The notes under the pieces are model-generated. The model was not told the origin of the DNA. It worked only from the letters and a program-made list of their open reading frames with translations, and did not search any database. A stretch of 64,000 nucleotides of DNA, from assembly GCA_016708305.1 (NCBI GenBank), contig JADJGB010000008.1, positions 2,232,001-2,296,000 on the forward strand. The letters are read 5' to 3'. The position numbers were made by a program, and so were the translations under genes. The stretch is from Sphingobacteriales bacterium (GTDB lineage Bacteria; Bacteroidota; Bacteroidia; Chitinophagales; Chitinophagaceae). Shown piece by piece: positions 50,454 to 59,771 of this stretch; within the stretch, counting starts at the first letter, position 1; every line of letters starts with the position of its first letter.

Positions 50454-51665
50454 TCAATTTCTATTAGAATTCACTTTTATGGATTCAAAAGATCCACTTC
50501 TATTACTGATTGAACAAAACATTAGTACAAACAAACTCATCACTTGAGTTCCTGTAACTAAAGAATTATTGGTTGAAGCTGCGGCAAAAAATAAAACTAT
50601 AACCAAATGTCTCATAATCCTTTTACTAATCACCATTGTTGAAATGAACATTCTGTAATAAAATACAACAAGGAGTACGGCTATTATTATTCCAAACTTT
50701 AATATCCATCCAACAAAAAAGTTTTCAATAATATTTACCCCTTCCATATACATCATACTATCCACTTCCTTTTGGGTTTTTGCAAAAAAATAGCCAGATA
50801 AGTTATCCCAATCAATTAAGTCAATACTTTGCACACGCACTGCTGCACTATCGTCAAAAAAAGAAACCTGAACCAAACGCTCACCAAATGGGGTAAAAAA
50901 TATCAGATAACTTATGGCTACTACTATTGCTCCTACCAAAAAGGTTAATGCCGCTTTATTAAGCTTTCTAAAATAAATTCCTCTAGAAAAATAAGCCGGT
51001 AAAACAAATAGCAAAACCAGCGCTGCAAAAGATGTGTATAGTGCACCTCTTGCTCCATAACAAACCAATGCCGCCAGCATTATTGTTAAATAAATACTTT
51101 TTCTTAAAAGTTTCATCTTTGACAATAAAGTAAACAAGATAAAAACACAGGTAATTAAGGCATTATTTAAAGGATGTCCTAATAAGGCAGTTGATCTAAA
51201 TACCTCACCGTATGTAGTGGTTATTGGTAAAAAGTTGTAATTAATAGCTCTTTCAATTATAGCCATTATCGAATTTATCAGTATTAAGTTCAAGGCTAAC
51301 TTTTGAGCTTTTAGCTTTCCTTCATTACTAACTAACTTAAAATTCAGCAATATTAGCATAGGAGACAAAAGCGTATCAATAATAAACGATACCGACGTTA
51401 AATTATTGGTAAACGCCAGATAAATAAATATCAATACAATCAATAGTAGTCCATACCAAACTGAATTATGATAAGCCTTGGCAACTTTTAAAATTTTCTT
51501 GCTATTGAAAAAAGTAATTAATAAAATAAAATATGAAGATGGATGAATTTTGGTAAGGTTGGAAGTCGCTGCCGATCCCATATCATAACCAAAACCTCTC
51601 AGCACCCCTATTCCCAAAAACAGCAGCACGGTAAGTACAATTAATAATTTCTGATCTCTACTCAT
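50454..51665 (-). CDS. O-antigen/exopolysaccharide polymerase (Wzy-like)
   Basis: Intact, 403 residues with about ten membrane helices and one long periplasmic loop (residues about 265-320, FGERLVQVSFFDDSAAVRVQ), the Wzy/O-antigen-ligase layout. Wzy proteins share little sequence; the call rests on topology and on its place between the flippase and the glycosyltransferases. It starts 1 base after the flippase gene stop. Confidence 0.78.
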   Translation of the reverse strand: MSRDQKLLIVLTVLLFLGIGVLRGFGYDMGSAATSNLTKIHPSSYFILLITFFNSKKILKVAKAYHNSVWYGLLLIVLIFIYLAFTNNLTSVSFIIDTLLSPMLILLNFKLVSNEGKLKAQKLALNLILINSIMAIIERAINYNFLPITTTYGEVFRSTALLGHPLNNALITCVFILFTLLSKMKLLRKSIYLTIMLAALVCYGARGALYTSFAALVLLFVLPAYFSRGIYFRKLNKAALTFLVGAIVVAISYLIFFTPFGERLVQVSFFDDSAAVRVQSIDLIDWDNLSGYFFAKTQKEVDSMMYMEGVNIIENFFVGWILKFGIIIAVLLVVFYYRMFISTMVISKRIMRHLVIVLFFAAASTNNSLVTGTQVMSLFVLMFCSISNRSGSFESIKVNSNRN

Positions 51666-51666
51666 C

Positions 51667-53016
51667 TTATCCTATAAAAAATTTTCTAAATATCAAAGTG
51701 GTAATTATCAAAAAAAGAATAATAGAAAGAATTGCGTATTTTTTCCCAAGACCTGCATCAAAATCTTTTTTAGCATAGAAAAAAATATACAATATTGCCA
51801 AAAGGCTCATTACTATACTTGAAATTGCCACACCATAAATTCCCCAAGATTTTATGGTTAGGTAACAAAAAATTAAATGTCCTAAACCCAACAATAAGGG
51901 AGAGCATCATCAAAACTTTTGTTTTCTTAAGAAACTGTAGTTTTTGATCCAAATGATGCACTTTGAGATTAAAAAAATAAACAGCCACCACAATTGCAGG
52001 AAAATACTTTCCAATTGCTATGGATTTATCACCAAACATCAAACGACACAATGGTTCTTCTAACAAAATAGCAATTGCCAAAAAAACTGGAATCAGAACA
52101 TAAAATATTTTTGAATTTGCATGGTAAAGGTTTTGTGCCGCTGTTTTTTCATTTGTATTTAGGTGACGAATGATTTTTGGGTAGGAGGAAATTGTAATAA
52201 CACTAAACAAGGAACTAATTGCCAGGTTAGATAAGTTATAACTTGCAGAATAAATGCCTAATGCCTCTAATCCTATAAAATTTTCAATGAGGTATCTATC
52301 CACTCTGGTAAAAATGCTGATAGCTAATGTGGAAATAATAATAGGAGTAGAATACTTTAAAAATTGATTGTAATATGTTTTGGATTTTAATTTTAATAAG
52401 TGCTGGCGCATTTTATAAAGCGAAGGAGAAATATAGAAAATACACAAAAGTCCCAAACTCAAAACCTGTACCGACACAATTGTGGTTGCTTTTGTTTCAG
52501 GATTCAGAAAGGTGTAAACTATAGCCGGAATATAGTAACAAAAACCAATTAGAAATGCTATTAAGGTATATTGGAGGAGACTATTGTTGGAAATGCGAAC
52601 ATAGTCTTGTAAATAATAAGCAACACCTCTTACAATTAGTCCAATGGTAACTATGGGAATCAAAGAATAGTTTCCCACATTGGGGTTAAAAAATTGAAAG
52701 ATTAGTAGGCTTAAAATAAGCAATACAGATATGACGCTCATTAGTTGAATTGAAACCAATACCGATTTCAAACTTTTATCATAAAACCTCATCATTCCCA
52801 TCTTTGTCCAACCATATAAAATCCCTGCAAAAAATTCTACACTAATCCAGATTAAGGACAATAAGCCATAATTTTCAAAGCTCAGGTTTCTGGTAAAAAA
52901 TTAATTGCAGGTACACCAAAAGCAATTACCGGAAGCAGATATTTATCAAAATATTTTTTATAATCCTGCAACCAATAATTTTTTACAATACTATTTGTTC
53001 CTGTACTTGCTTCCAA
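51667..53016 (-). CDS. Polysaccharide flippase (Wzx-like; frame broken)
   Basis: About 450 residues with 12 or more membrane helices of the MATE/MOP superfamily. Stretches such as YSTPIIISTLAISIFTRVDR, YLIENFIGLEALGIYSASYN and NAVLF-like helices are usual for Wzx. Breaks lie near 52890 and near 51895. Upstream of 52861 coding continues (NSIVKNYWLQDYKKYFDKYL) to an in-frame stop. The only start codon there is TTG at 53016, so this start is uncertain. It moves the lipid-linked repeat unit across the inner membrane. Confidence 0.8.
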
Positions 53017-53157
53017 AGTTTTTTAAGTTTTTTGTTTAGCTAGCATAACTAATTTTATACTTTTTTCTCTGCCAATATTATTTTCAAAATGCAGTCAAAC
53101 ATCAATTACCTACACCTCTCTAAGGTCTATCAGCCGCCCTTCCAGAGCTTATCGAAT

Positions 53158-53197
53158 GGTACGGCTTCGCCACCGTCAGTAACATTTTCTTTGTTAC
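53158..53197 (-). other. Two hairpins between upxY and the flippase gene
   Basis: On the transcribed strand GTAAC/GTTAC (53197-53179) and then GGTGGC/GCC..ACC (53174-53158) form two short stems in the 209-base gap after upxY. No T-run follows. A short open stretch in this gap (GNKENVTDGGEAVPFDKLWK) reads like protein, so a lost coding fragment cannot be excluded. UpxY/RfaH-type factors load at elements near the start of the operons they control, which makes the gap of interest. Confidence 0.3.
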
Positions 53198-53225
53198 CAA
53201 CCCACCTGCTCTATTTTATACATCC

Positions 53226-53774
53226 TTAGTCCGCTATTTTGCGTACTAAGTGTATGTCTATCTCCACCGAGGCAAAGCAGCCTAAGGAGGGAATGGCTAT
53301 CCTGATCTTGGGCTTGTCCCCCTGCTCTGTCAGTGTTCCCTTTAGTCCTGTTAGTTGGCCGGCCATAATCTCCACTTCATCGCCTTCCTGCAAACTTCCG
53401 TTGTGGATGCTTACAGGCTCTTCGGCGGCACACAATTGTTGTATGCGGTTGATCTCGGCTTCCGGCACTTCGGCTACCTGTCCATTGAAGGATATAAATT
53501 TTAGTAACCCTCCAGCTTCAAAAACCTTGCTGCGCCATTGTGCTTCGGTTTTCACAAATATGTATCGGTTGAACAACGGCAGCTCCACCCATTTCCGGCG
53601 GTCGTGCCATTGCCGCAGTTGTTTCTGCATTGGCAGAAAATGGCAGATATCCATTTCAGTAAACCTTTTGCTTACCTGCTTTTCTGCTCTTGGTTTTGTT
53701 ATCAATACATACCATTTGCTGTTGTCCTTTGTTGCCCTATACCCCGAGCTGTTCTGTTTTTCGGGCGCTGTCAT
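53226..53774 (-). CDS. UpxY/RfaH-like transcription antiterminator (NusG family)
   Basis: Intact, 182 residues. The NusG N-terminal domain has WYVLITKPRAEKQVSKRFTE and LPLFNRYIFVKT; the C-terminal KOW domain has EGDEVEIMAGQLTGLKGTL. In Bacteroides, UpxY proteins let RNA polymerase read through long capsule operons. Here the gene sits between wzc and wzx, in the right place to promote expression of the distal polysaccharide genes. Confidence 0.9.
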   Translation of the reverse strand: MTAPEKQNSSGYRATKDNSKWYVLITKPRAEKQVSKRFTEMDICHFLPMQKQLRQWHDRRKWVELPLFNRYIFVKTEAQWRSKVFEAGGLLKFISFNGQVAEVPEAEINRIQQLCAAEEPVSIHNGSLQEGDEVEIMAGQLTGLKGTLTEQGDKPKIRIAIPSLGCFASVEIDIHLVRKIAD

Positions 53775-53784
53775 TTATTTTGTT

Positions 53785-56182
53785 TTATGTGCCAGTCTTT
53801 TTAAAAACTCGTTTTTGTTCAACGGGTAGGTAATCTCCATACCCATAACCATACCCATACCCATATCCATACCCATAATAACTGCCGCCATACCGCTTGG
53901 GTTTGATGTCATTGACAACCAGATTTACTCTTGGTAGTTTTTCATCTTTGGTCAGGTTCTGAATCATGTCAATATGCTCTTTTAGCGTATAATCTAACCT
54001 TACGAGATAGAGAGTGGCATCGGCATATTTGCCTAACAGTTGTGCATCCGATACAATATTGGGGGTGGTATCTACCACTATAAAATCGAAATGTTTTCTC
54101 AGGTAAGTGAATAAGGCTTCGGTGCGCTCGTGCAAAATCAACTCAGAGGGATTGGGAGGTGTGGTTCCGGCAGGTATCACAAACAGGTTTTCATTGATAC
54201 CGGAAGGGAGAATAATATCTTCAATTTCGCATTTGCCAATTACGTATTGGGTAAATCCTTGTGTGGCATTAATGTCGAGACCTTTCATTACCTTGGGTTT
54301 GCGTAGGTCGAGCTCCATCAACACTACTTTTTTATTGGTAAGTGCAAACACGGTGGCCAGATTGGATGAGATGAATGTTTTCCCTCGCCACTGACAGTAC
54401 TGGTAACCATAATCACTTTTTGTTCTTTCCGGTAAACAAAAACTGTATATTTGCCCTTAGTACCCTCAGTTGTTCGACACTAAGCTTCTGGACTGTTGAG
54501 AAACGACTACCAGTTCCGATTCGTTTTTGTGCCCTATCTCACCAATTATCGGAAGACCGGTTTTAGCCTCAAGGTCTGATCGGGTACGAATTTTATTATT
54601 GAATAAATGTATGATTTTGTCAATGCCAAAGGGAGCCAGCAGACCTAAAATCAAAGCGCCAAATAAAATTAAATCTCTTTTGGGGCTAACGGGTGTATAG
54701 TCGGCTCGGGCCGCAGCAATCACTCTTGAGTTAGACAAGGTGGATGACTTGGCAATCAACGATTCTTCTCTTTTTTGCAATAGAAACAGATATAGCTCTC
54801 GCTTAATATTTTGTTGTCGGGTATAGTCGCCATAAGTGCGCTCAATGGCAGGCGCCTGACGCATTACACCGGTAAGAGAAGTATTATGCTGCTTCATTTT
54901 GCTGATACCTGTTGAGAGAGATAGTTTAATGGATTCCAAACCGGAAAAAATGCTTTTTTTGCAGGCCGATGAGTTGTTCGTCAATGTTCTGAATTACCGG
55001 ATTGTTGTCAGTAGCGCTGAGTTGCAACCGTTCTTTTTGTGCAAGAAGCCGGTTGTAATTGTCTATGGCTGCCGAAATGCTGGGGTTGTTTACGACCAGC
55101 GAAGCGGGTATCAGTCTGGGATTGTTTCTGTTGGCAACAAGGTAATCCATCATTGAGTTCACCATGCTCAGTTGTACCGACTGGGCATTGAGTTCCTGAT
55201 CCTGCTTGCCCATGTTGTCAATCAGGGCCTGCGACTGCATGGGCAGATCGGTGAGCCGGTTTTGCTGTTTAAAACCCTGAATTTTTATTTCAATTGAATC
55301 CAGTTCTTTCCCTACGATGGATAACCGTTCATTGATGAAAGTAAGTGTGCTGTCGTTAAGCTGGTTGTTGTCATCTACCGTAGATGCCTGATAGGCGGAT
55401 ATCAGTGCATTGAGCATATCTGTTCCCTGACGGGGTAGGGTAGTGCGCAATTGAAGGTTGATGATACTGGTCTGTTTATTGGGAATTTCGGTTGTAAGAG
55501 CGTTGGCATAATTATTTGCGGCTGCACCAATAGGTCTTACTGTAAAATAGAAACCTTTTTCTGATGCAGCATTTTTTGTTAGATTGTTAGGTAGTAGTGT
55601 CAGATGGCCAAAAGGCATTAACAGCGGAGTGCCCCAGTTACCTTTCCATGTCCGGTTTTCAGAAGCGATGTTGTAACCCGAATTATCCCATGTCAAAGTG
55701 TAAGTGAGGTCATCCTTTTGTTTTTTGCTGAGGCTGCTCAGGTCAAAATCGGTAATGGTCGCTTTAAAAGGCAAATCATCTTTATAAACCGGTTGTTTGC
55801 GAATTTTTTCATGGGTAAAAAACTGGAGATGGAGTTGCAGGTCGGTTACCACTTCTTCTATCAGCGGGTAGCTGGTAATAACCATTTGTTCATTATTCAC
55901 ATTGCTTGCGCCATTGAGCAAGCCTAAGTCTTGCAGAGAGTTGAGCATATTCCCTTTACCCGAGCCTTTTTTTTCGCTATCCTGAATGAGCACAGCGGCC
56001 TTCACATTATAAACAGGATTGGCTTTGTAGAGGTATAAAAGCGCTAACCCTGTCATGATGAGGGCGCCCAAAAGACTTAACGGCCAATAGGCTTTTATTT
56101 TTTGAAGTACTTTGGCAAAGTCAATTCCTTTGCTGTTTTCTTCATCCCAAATATCCCATGATTCATCTCTGGATGCTTTCAT
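53785..56182 (-). CDS. Wzc-type polysaccharide co-polymerase and BY-kinase (frame broken)
   Basis: About 800 residues. The Wzz domain with first membrane helix (SLLGALIMTGLALLYLYKA), a periplasmic coiled coil and a second helix (LILFGALILGLLAPFGIDKI) precede a cytoplasmic tyrosine kinase: Walker A VSGEGKT (readable after restoring one A near 54378), LMELDLRKPKV (Walker A') and FIVVDTTPN. The C-terminus is the autophosphorylated Tyr cluster, an extended Tyr-Gly repeat (YYGYGYGYGYGYGYGDY) encoded by 53829-53885. Other breaks lie near 54960 and 54465. It controls chain length and export together with Wza. Confidence 0.9.
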
Positions 56183-56355
56183 ATTAATTTCTTTTAAATT
56201 TTATTTATCGGTTTAGGCATTAGAAAGTGTTCTATGTAAATATTACTATCTGTAAAAATCAATTGCGTATTTAATGCTATTTGAAATTATTTAGCGGGCT
56301 ATTAATTACCGTATAAGTTTTTTCTTTTTTAATTTCTAAAAACTTTTGGTTGATT

Positions 56356-57186
56356 TTAAAAATTGATTCGTGAAATCAGGGTGATGAGTACTGCCAGCGC
56401 CGAACCGATGATGGCATAGTTGCGGGTGGCGGCCATATCGGTGGCTGCGGCTTTTCCTTTACCGGGCTCTACGTAAAGGACATCCCCTTGTTTCAGATAG
56501 TAAAACGGCGAACGCATCATGTTTATATCATTCAGGTTCAACCTTGCTATTTTTTTATTTTTTTCACCATCCTGTCTGATGACCATGAGGTTTTCTCTTT
56601 TACCATAAATGGTGAGGTCGCCGGAAAGACCCAGTGCGTCTAATACAGAAATTCGTTCGCCATCCACATTATAAGTGCCCGGTTTGGATACCTCGCCCAA
56701 AACCGTAACTCTGAAATTGGCTAATCGAACATTCACCGTAGGGTTTTTATAATAAACAGATGCTTTTTGAAAAATTTTATCCCTTGCTTCGGCAGTGGTA
56801 AGCCCGCCCACATTTATCTGACCTAACAGTGGCAGTTCTATATTGCCATCCTTATTAATCAGGTACCCATCGGGGGCTTTTGTTCCGGCAGATTGCAAGC
56901 CCGTAACAGGTGAGGCGCTATTGATAAGATTGCCGGTGGCGGTAATATTGGCTGCTCCGTTTGCCTCGGGGTCAAGCGTGGTAATAGAAACCTTCAGGAT
57001 ATCATCGGGCAGAAGTCTGATTTCGATATATTCCGAAACGGGGATAATTTCTCCTTTATCATAAACGGTAGTGGTCGTGTCAACGTTTTTGAAATAGCTA
57101 ATATTTTTATAGCCGGAGCAGGACAGAAATGAAACACTTGCAAAAGCAAATATTACATAACGTTTAAGGAATTTTAAGTTTATCAT
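56356..57186 (-). CDS. Polysaccharide export outer-membrane lipoprotein (Wza-like)
   Basis: Intact, 276 residues from ATG 57186; a longer upstream frame lacks sense, and the lipoprotein signal (FAFASVSFLSC) sets the start. The Poly_export domain (EIRLLPDDILKVSITTLDPE) and a SLBB domain (FRVTVLGEVSKPGTYNVDG, ISVLDALGLSGDLTIYGKR) are followed by one C-terminal membrane segment (YAIIGSALAVLITLISRI). It forms the outer-membrane pore for the polymer. Confidence 0.92.
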   Translation of the reverse strand: MINLKFLKRYVIFAFASVSFLSCSGYKNISYFKNVDTTTTVYDKGEIIPVSEYIEIRLLPDDILKVSITTLDPEANGAANITATGNLINSASPVTGLQSAGTKAPDGYLINKDGNIELPLLGQINVGGLTTAEARDKIFQKASVYYKNPTVNVRLANFRVTVLGEVSKPGTYNVDGERISVLDALGLSGDLTIYGKRENLMVIRQDGEKNKKIARLNLNDINMMRSPFYYLKQGDVLYVEPGKGKAAATDMAATRNYAIIGSALAVLITLISRINF

Positions 57187-57283
57187 AAATAGTTTAGAGG
57201 GTTGTTTTATTAAAAAAAAACGATGCAAAGATACGATTTTCTTTTGATATAATGAAATGGAGGAGCTTATTTTACAAATATAT

Positions 57284-57328
57284 AAAACACTTATAGGTAA
57301 GTATTTGATACTCACCCATAAGTGTTTT
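57284..57328 (-). terminator. Long hairpin downstream of the lipoprotein gene
   Basis: AAAACACTTAT (57284-57294) pairs perfectly with ATAAGTGTTTT (57318-57328), and the inner GGT-AGTAT/ATACT-ACC bases extend the stem almost to the loop. On the minus strand it follows the lipoprotein stop at 57372 and is trailed by a T-rich stretch. It would separate the lipoprotein/barrel genes from wza, possibly as an attenuator. Confidence 0.6.
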
Positions 57329-57371
57329 GCTAACAAATGTTTATATTTTCATTACAACATATACATCGGGT

Positions 57372-59024
57372 TTAATAACCATTTTCTTTACATACCTCCT
57401 TCAACATTTCCAGATTGGTAGCGCCTGCAATTGTGCCAATGATTTCATTGGTACCATCACCAACAGTAGCAGCATTATCTACGCTTACAGTCTTGTTGCT
57501 TGCCAGTTTTACATAGGAGCCCCACACTGCCTTAAAATCATACGGTTTAGAGGTGCTTAAAAGCGAGGTGGATATATATACTTTCGTTACTGTCCCCAAC
57601 AATTTAAAAGTAGTTGTGGGCGCTCCTGCGTCTTTGTAATACAAATAAAATGTGGGTAAAAGTGTTACAGGATTTTTATTGTTAGGACAACGAACATAAA
57701 GTTGCATTGTTACTTTAGGGTTTCCTGCAACAGGAGATGTGTTTAGTGTTACAGCCTGCACAGAACCTATGGAGCAAGGGTTTGCAATATTTTGAGCAGC
57801 CAGTTCATTTCCTTCCACATCATAATAGAATATAAAAACGGCTGACGAAGGTAATTTATTTAGATTTCCTTGGGTGCCATTGGTTACTGTAAACTTACCG
57901 GTTGCTAATTGTTTATCCTTTGCGCCATTAGCTACAGAAAACACTTTATAAGTAACCGGATGGGTAATGTTGTTAGAAAGCCAGGAAGCATTAAATTGAA
58001 TTTTAAAATCATTGGTGCATGAGCTTACCATTGCGCCAGCGGTAAACCAAGTGAGGTGGGCTGTGTTAAGCTTTAATGCCAGTTTGCCTGATTCCTTAAC
58101 CACCATACCGGCATTTTCAAAGCGTCCATATACCAAGGTCTGCGCTATAGCTATAGACCGAGCCTGGTCGCCTTCTTTTACTGTCGCATTAGTCAGCGGG
58201 TTGAAGTAATTTTGATCTAATTGAAGTGTAATCTGTATGGGCTGGTTGAATGATTTTATAGAGGTATTGCCGGCCCACATGCTCACCTCGGTAAGCGCTG
58301 CCGGTAATAAATTGCCTGAAGTGGTAGCGCCTGAAGCTGTTTTGATTTGAGACAAAGACAAACCGCCTCCTGGGAATAAATCCTGTACATCGTTGCTGGA
58401 GGTGTTGGCTACTAATGTTTTTACTGCCAATGCGCCAGCATTAACAATATTTCCCTCAGCATCTTTGAACTGAGTGCCGGCGGGTAATGCAATGCTTACT
58501 GTTTCGGTAACACCGTTGGATGGTGCCGTGTTAATAACCACTGGTGCAGTAGTGGCACCATTTGCGCCCAGAGTAACGGTACTCGTTTTAATATTCAAAC
58601 CCTGAGACAAATTTTTGGTATTGATCATTGTGGCCGAAACCATCGTACTCAAATTTTCTACGCTAATGGTAATAGGAATATTTACTGACAAATAATCGTT
58701 TGCCGTAATATCCACACTAAAGGTTACAGGGTTTCCTGCCTGTGGCGCTACTTTTGGGTCCAGCGCTAATATTAACATACCTCCTGACACTATAAACTCT
58801 TTTTTACCCTCGGCATTATAGATTTTATCGGCATCTTTTCCGCGAAGGGTTACGGTAGCATTGGAGATAGGCGCTCCGGTGTTGCTGAACACTTCCACTA
58901 CTGCTGTGTATTTAAAAATGTTTGTATCAATTCGGATATCAATGTCTTTGAACGGATTGGCACAACCCGTATAGATAACTGCAGTGGATAATAAAAATAA
59001 AAAATAAAAAAAATATCGATTCAT
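57372..59024 (-). CDS. Uncharacterised 550-residue lipoprotein with Ig-like domains
   Basis: Intact. The lipoprotein signal ends FLLSTAVIYTGC. A carboxypeptidase-regulatory-like domain follows (residues about 38-120, VVEVFSNTGAPISNATVTLR), then Thr/Ser/Ala-rich beta domains and a C-terminal Cys-containing part (LYVRCPNNKNPVTLL). No enzyme motif is seen. It lies between the priming transferase/barrel genes and wza, inside the exopolysaccharide locus, so a role in holding or exporting the polymer at the surface is plausible but unproved. Confidence 0.7.
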   Translation of the reverse strand: MNRYFFYFLFLLSTAVIYTGCANPFKDIDIRIDTNIFKYTAVVEVFSNTGAPISNATVTLRGKDADKIYNAEGKKEFIVSGGMLILALDPKVAPQAGNPVTFSVDITANDYLSVNIPITISVENLSTMVSATMINTKNLSQGLNIKTSTVTLGANGATTAPVVINTAPSNGVTETVSIALPAGTQFKDAEGNIVNAGALAVKTLVANTSSNDVQDLFPGGGLSLSQIKTASGATTSGNLLPAALTEVSMWAGNTSIKSFNQPIQITLQLDQNYFNPLTNATVKEGDQARSIAIAQTLVYGRFENAGMVVKESGKLALKLNTAHLTWFTAGAMVSSCTNDFKIQFNASWLSNNITHPVTYKVFSVANGAKDKQLATGKFTVTNGTQGNLNKLPSSAVFIFYYDVEGNELAAQNIANPCSIGSVQAVTLNTSPVAGNPKVTMQLYVRCPNNKNPVTLLPTFYLYYKDAGAPTTTFKLLGTVTKVYISTSLLSTSKPYDFKAVWGSYVKLASNKTVSVDNAATVGDGTNEIIGTIAGATNLEMLKEVCKENGY

Positions 59025-59042
59025 GATGATTGATTTTTGAGA

Positions 59043-59735
59043 TTATAAATGATAGGAAAGGCCTAATTGTAATACAGGTAACCAACGATAGCCTTTAAGA
59101 TTGTTTTCTAAAATTGTCTGATTGGCTTCATTACCCGAAAGCAATTTGTCGCCGGTGAGGGTTACCTCCGGAGCGGATAAATAATGGATTCCCATATCTA
59201 TGTTCAGCGACAGTTTTGACTGAATTTTCATTTGTCTTAATGCCAGTCCGGCATAAGGGGCAAGGGGCTTGTATTTGGCAGTTGCATTAATACTGCCAAT
59301 ATCTTCCTTATTGATGGTGAGGTCGCCCATTTGATAATCCTTAGTTGGCACTCCGCTGGCAGTTCCTTTTAGTTTATAAAAGTAGGCGGCGCCGGCAGTA
59401 ACAGCCAATTTTTGCAAAAAAGGACTTTGATTGTCCGTGTCATTAAACGGACGATATTCTGCCTGCATAAAAGCATTTCCCGAATTGGAGTTCATGCTCA
59501 GGTTATATTCATTTCCGCTCCATGTGCGCACATCAGAGCGTGCAAAAGAAGCCAGACTGGTGGATAGCCTCACCCCTAATTTGTTTGAAAATGAATAGGC
59601 CCCATTGATGCCAAAACCCTGGGTGCCACCATGCACGCCCAAGTCAACTCTTTTTGATAGACTATTTGTTTGTGCGGTTGACACAAAAGACATTCCTAAT
59701 AAGAAAGCCAGTAGCAGGAAAATCGAGTTTCTCAT
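59043..59735 (-). CDS. Uncharacterised small outer-membrane beta-barrel protein
   Basis: Intact, 230 residues. A signal peptide (FLLGMSFVSTAQ) is followed by alternating strands of an 8-10-stranded barrel, for example GVHGGTQGFGINGAYSFSNK, LAVTAGAAYFYKLKG and LPVLQLGLSYHL at the end. The gene is 18 bases before the lipoprotein gene and 36 after the priming transferase. The last residues fit the outer-membrane assembly signal. The function is unknown. Confidence 0.75.
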   Translation of the reverse strand: MRNSIFLLLAFLLGMSFVSTAQTNSLSKRVDLGVHGGTQGFGINGAYSFSNKLGVRLSTSLASFARSDVRTWSGNEYNLSMNSNSGNAFMQAEYRPFNDTDNQSPFLQKLAVTAGAAYFYKLKGTASGVPTKDYQMGDLTINKEDIGSINATAKYKPLAPYAGLALRQMKIQSKLSLNIDMGIHYLSAPEVTLTGDKLLSGNEANQTILENNLKGYRWLPVLQLGLSYHL

Positions 59736-59771
59736 AATTGATTGTTTTATTTAAAATTGTTGGATAATATA

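Noticed and set aside
57187..57336. Fifty-residue N-terminal extension of the Wza-like protein
   Set aside because: The extension lacks sense and places the lipoprotein signal internally; ATG 57186 gives a normal start.
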